Shown here: piece by piece, positions 7,282-8,221 of the stretch | Layout of the letters: each line of letters starts with the position of its first letter | How positions within the stretch are numbered: the stretch's first letter is position 1 | From: Sphingomonadaceae bacterium | Lineage (GTDB): Bacteria; Pseudomonadota; Alphaproteobacteria; Sphingomonadales; Sphingomonadaceae | Reading direction: 5' to 3' | Assembly: GCA_019454625.1 (NCBI GenBank) | Contig: JACFNY010000028.1 | Location: 1-8,221, forward strand | DNA: 8,221 nt | The notes under the pieces: generated by a model | Told to the model about the DNA's origin: nothing | Seen by the model: the letters and a program-made list of their open reading frames with translations, nothing else | Databases searched by the model: none | Program-made: the position numbers and the translations under genes

Positions 7282-8221
7282 CTAGTTGGTTTCGTCGAGG
7301 AGACGCCGCGCGATCACCTGCGCCTGAATCTCGCCCGCGCCTTCGAAGATGTTGAGGATGCGCGCGTCGGCGAGCAGGCGGCTCGCGACATATTCGGTCG
7401 CAAAGCCGTTGCCGCCGTGGATCTGGAGCGCATTGTCAGCAGCCGCCCACGCGACGCGCGCGCCGATCAGCTTCGCCATGCCCGCTTCGAGGTCGCAGCG
7501 CTTGCCCTCGTCCTTGCGGCGCGCGGCGAAATAGGTGAGCTGGCGCGCGCCCATGATCTCGGCCGCCATCATCGCGAGCTTGTTGGCAACGCGCGGAAAT
7601 TCGATGATCGCGCGGCCGAACTGCCTCCGCTCCAGCGCGTAGGCGAGGCCCGTGTCGAGCGCCGCCTGCGCGACACCGACGGCGCGCGCCGCCGTCTGGA
7701 TGCGGGCGCTTTCGAAGGTCGCCATGAGCTGCTTGAAGCCCTGCCCCTCGACGCCGCCGAGGAGGTTCGCGGCGGGAACGCGGAAGCCGTCGAAGCCGAT
7801 CTCGTATTCCTTCATGCCGCGATAGCCGATGACGTGGATCTCGCCGCCGCTCATGCCTTCGGCCGGGAACGGATCCTCCACCGTGCCGCGCGGCTTGGGC
7901 GCGAGCAGCATGGAGAGGCCGCTGTAGTTGTTCGTGGCCGGATCGGTGCGGACGAGCAGCGTCATCACATCGGCGCGGGCGGCGTGGGTGATCCACGTCT
8001 TGTTGCCGTGGACCGCGTATTCGTCCCCCGAACGCGCCGCGCGCGTGCGGAGCGCTCCGAGATCGGAGCCGGTGTCCGGCTCGGTGAACACCGCCGTCGG
8101 CAGGGTTTCGGCGCTGGCGATCCTCGGCAGCCACTCGGCCTTCTGCGCCTCGGTACCGCCGCAGAGGAGGAGCTCCGCCGCGAACTCCTAGCGCGTGGCG
8201 AGCGAGCCGACTCCGATCCAG
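7282..8221 (-). pseudogene. Acyl-CoA dehydrogenase, 5' partial, interrupted by an in-frame TAG
   Basis: This is the C-terminal two-thirds of an FAD-dependent acyl-CoA dehydrogenase, which introduces the alpha-beta double bond in the first beta-oxidation step. From the right edge the frame reads WIGVGSLATR, then TAG at 8190-8188, then [16 protein letters not shown] and on through [27 protein letters not shown] and [11 protein letters not shown]. The glutamate of FEG (codon 7344-7342) is at the usual catalytic-base position. Homology is continuous on both sides of the stop in the same frame, so this is a point nonsense change and not a frameshift. The first start codon after it is a GTG at 8091 inside the conserved AVFTEP segment. 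A protein from there (269 residues) would lack the N-terminal helical domain and is unlikely to work. The stop lies 31 bases from the window edge, so a sequencing or contig-end error is a real possibility, in which case this is an ordinary partial CDS. It would be upstream of the racemase in one operon. Confidence 0.8.
8188..8190 (-). other. In-frame TAG stop within acyl-CoA dehydrogenase
   Basis: The plus strand CTA reads TAG on the minus strand, between the codons for ATR and EFA. Relatives usually carry Tyr, Ser or a similar residue here, so one base change from TAC/TAT or TCG would explain it. Confidence 0.75.

Overview
The window is a dense, high-GC stretch (about two-thirds GC by eye, with strong G/C preference at third codon positions) carrying eight protein genes and almost no spare DNA. 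No rRNA, tRNA, CRISPR array or insertion sequence is visible. Gene content, the Tat-type leader peptides and the PQQ quinoprotein suggest a Gram-negative alphaproteobacterium, most plausibly a sphingomonad-like organism. That placement is inference from gene families, not from a phylogenetic marker.

Layout. Bases 1-3203 hold three plus-strand genes: a quinoprotein dehydrogenase of the polyvinyl-alcohol-dehydrogenase type (5' end outside the window), a luciferase-like monooxygenase (LLM) family oxidoreductase starting on a GTG that overlaps the previous stop codon, and a SnoaL/NTF2-fold protein with a twin-arginine leader. A hairpin at 3211-3239 separates this operon from a second, convergent LLM oxidoreductase (4151-3246, minus). 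A 116-base AT-richer divergent region (4152-4267), with an imperfect palindrome and candidate promoters both ways, separates that gene from a plus-strand thiolase (4268-5440). After a perfect hairpin at 5451-5472 comes a minus-strand operon, read from the right edge: acyl-CoA dehydrogenase (5' end outside the window, with an in-frame TAG at 8188-8190), an alpha-methylacyl-CoA racemase/family III CoA-transferase, and a second SnoaL-like protein with a leader peptide.

How it fits together. Acyl-CoA dehydrogenase, AMACR-type racemase and thiolase are the tools for beta-oxidation of a methyl-branched acyl chain (sterol or bile-acid side chain, isoprenoid, or branched alkyl). The periplasmic quinoprotein would oxidise an alcohol. 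The LLM enzymes could do flavin- or F420-dependent oxidation, and the exported SnoaL proteins resemble dehydratases or isomerases. The window therefore reads as a catabolic island for an oxygenated, probably branched or polycyclic hydrophobic compound. The substrate cannot be named from sequence alone. The most notable points are the paired LLM and exported SnoaL genes, the likely operator in the divergent promoter, and the premature stop in the acyl-CoA dehydrogenase.
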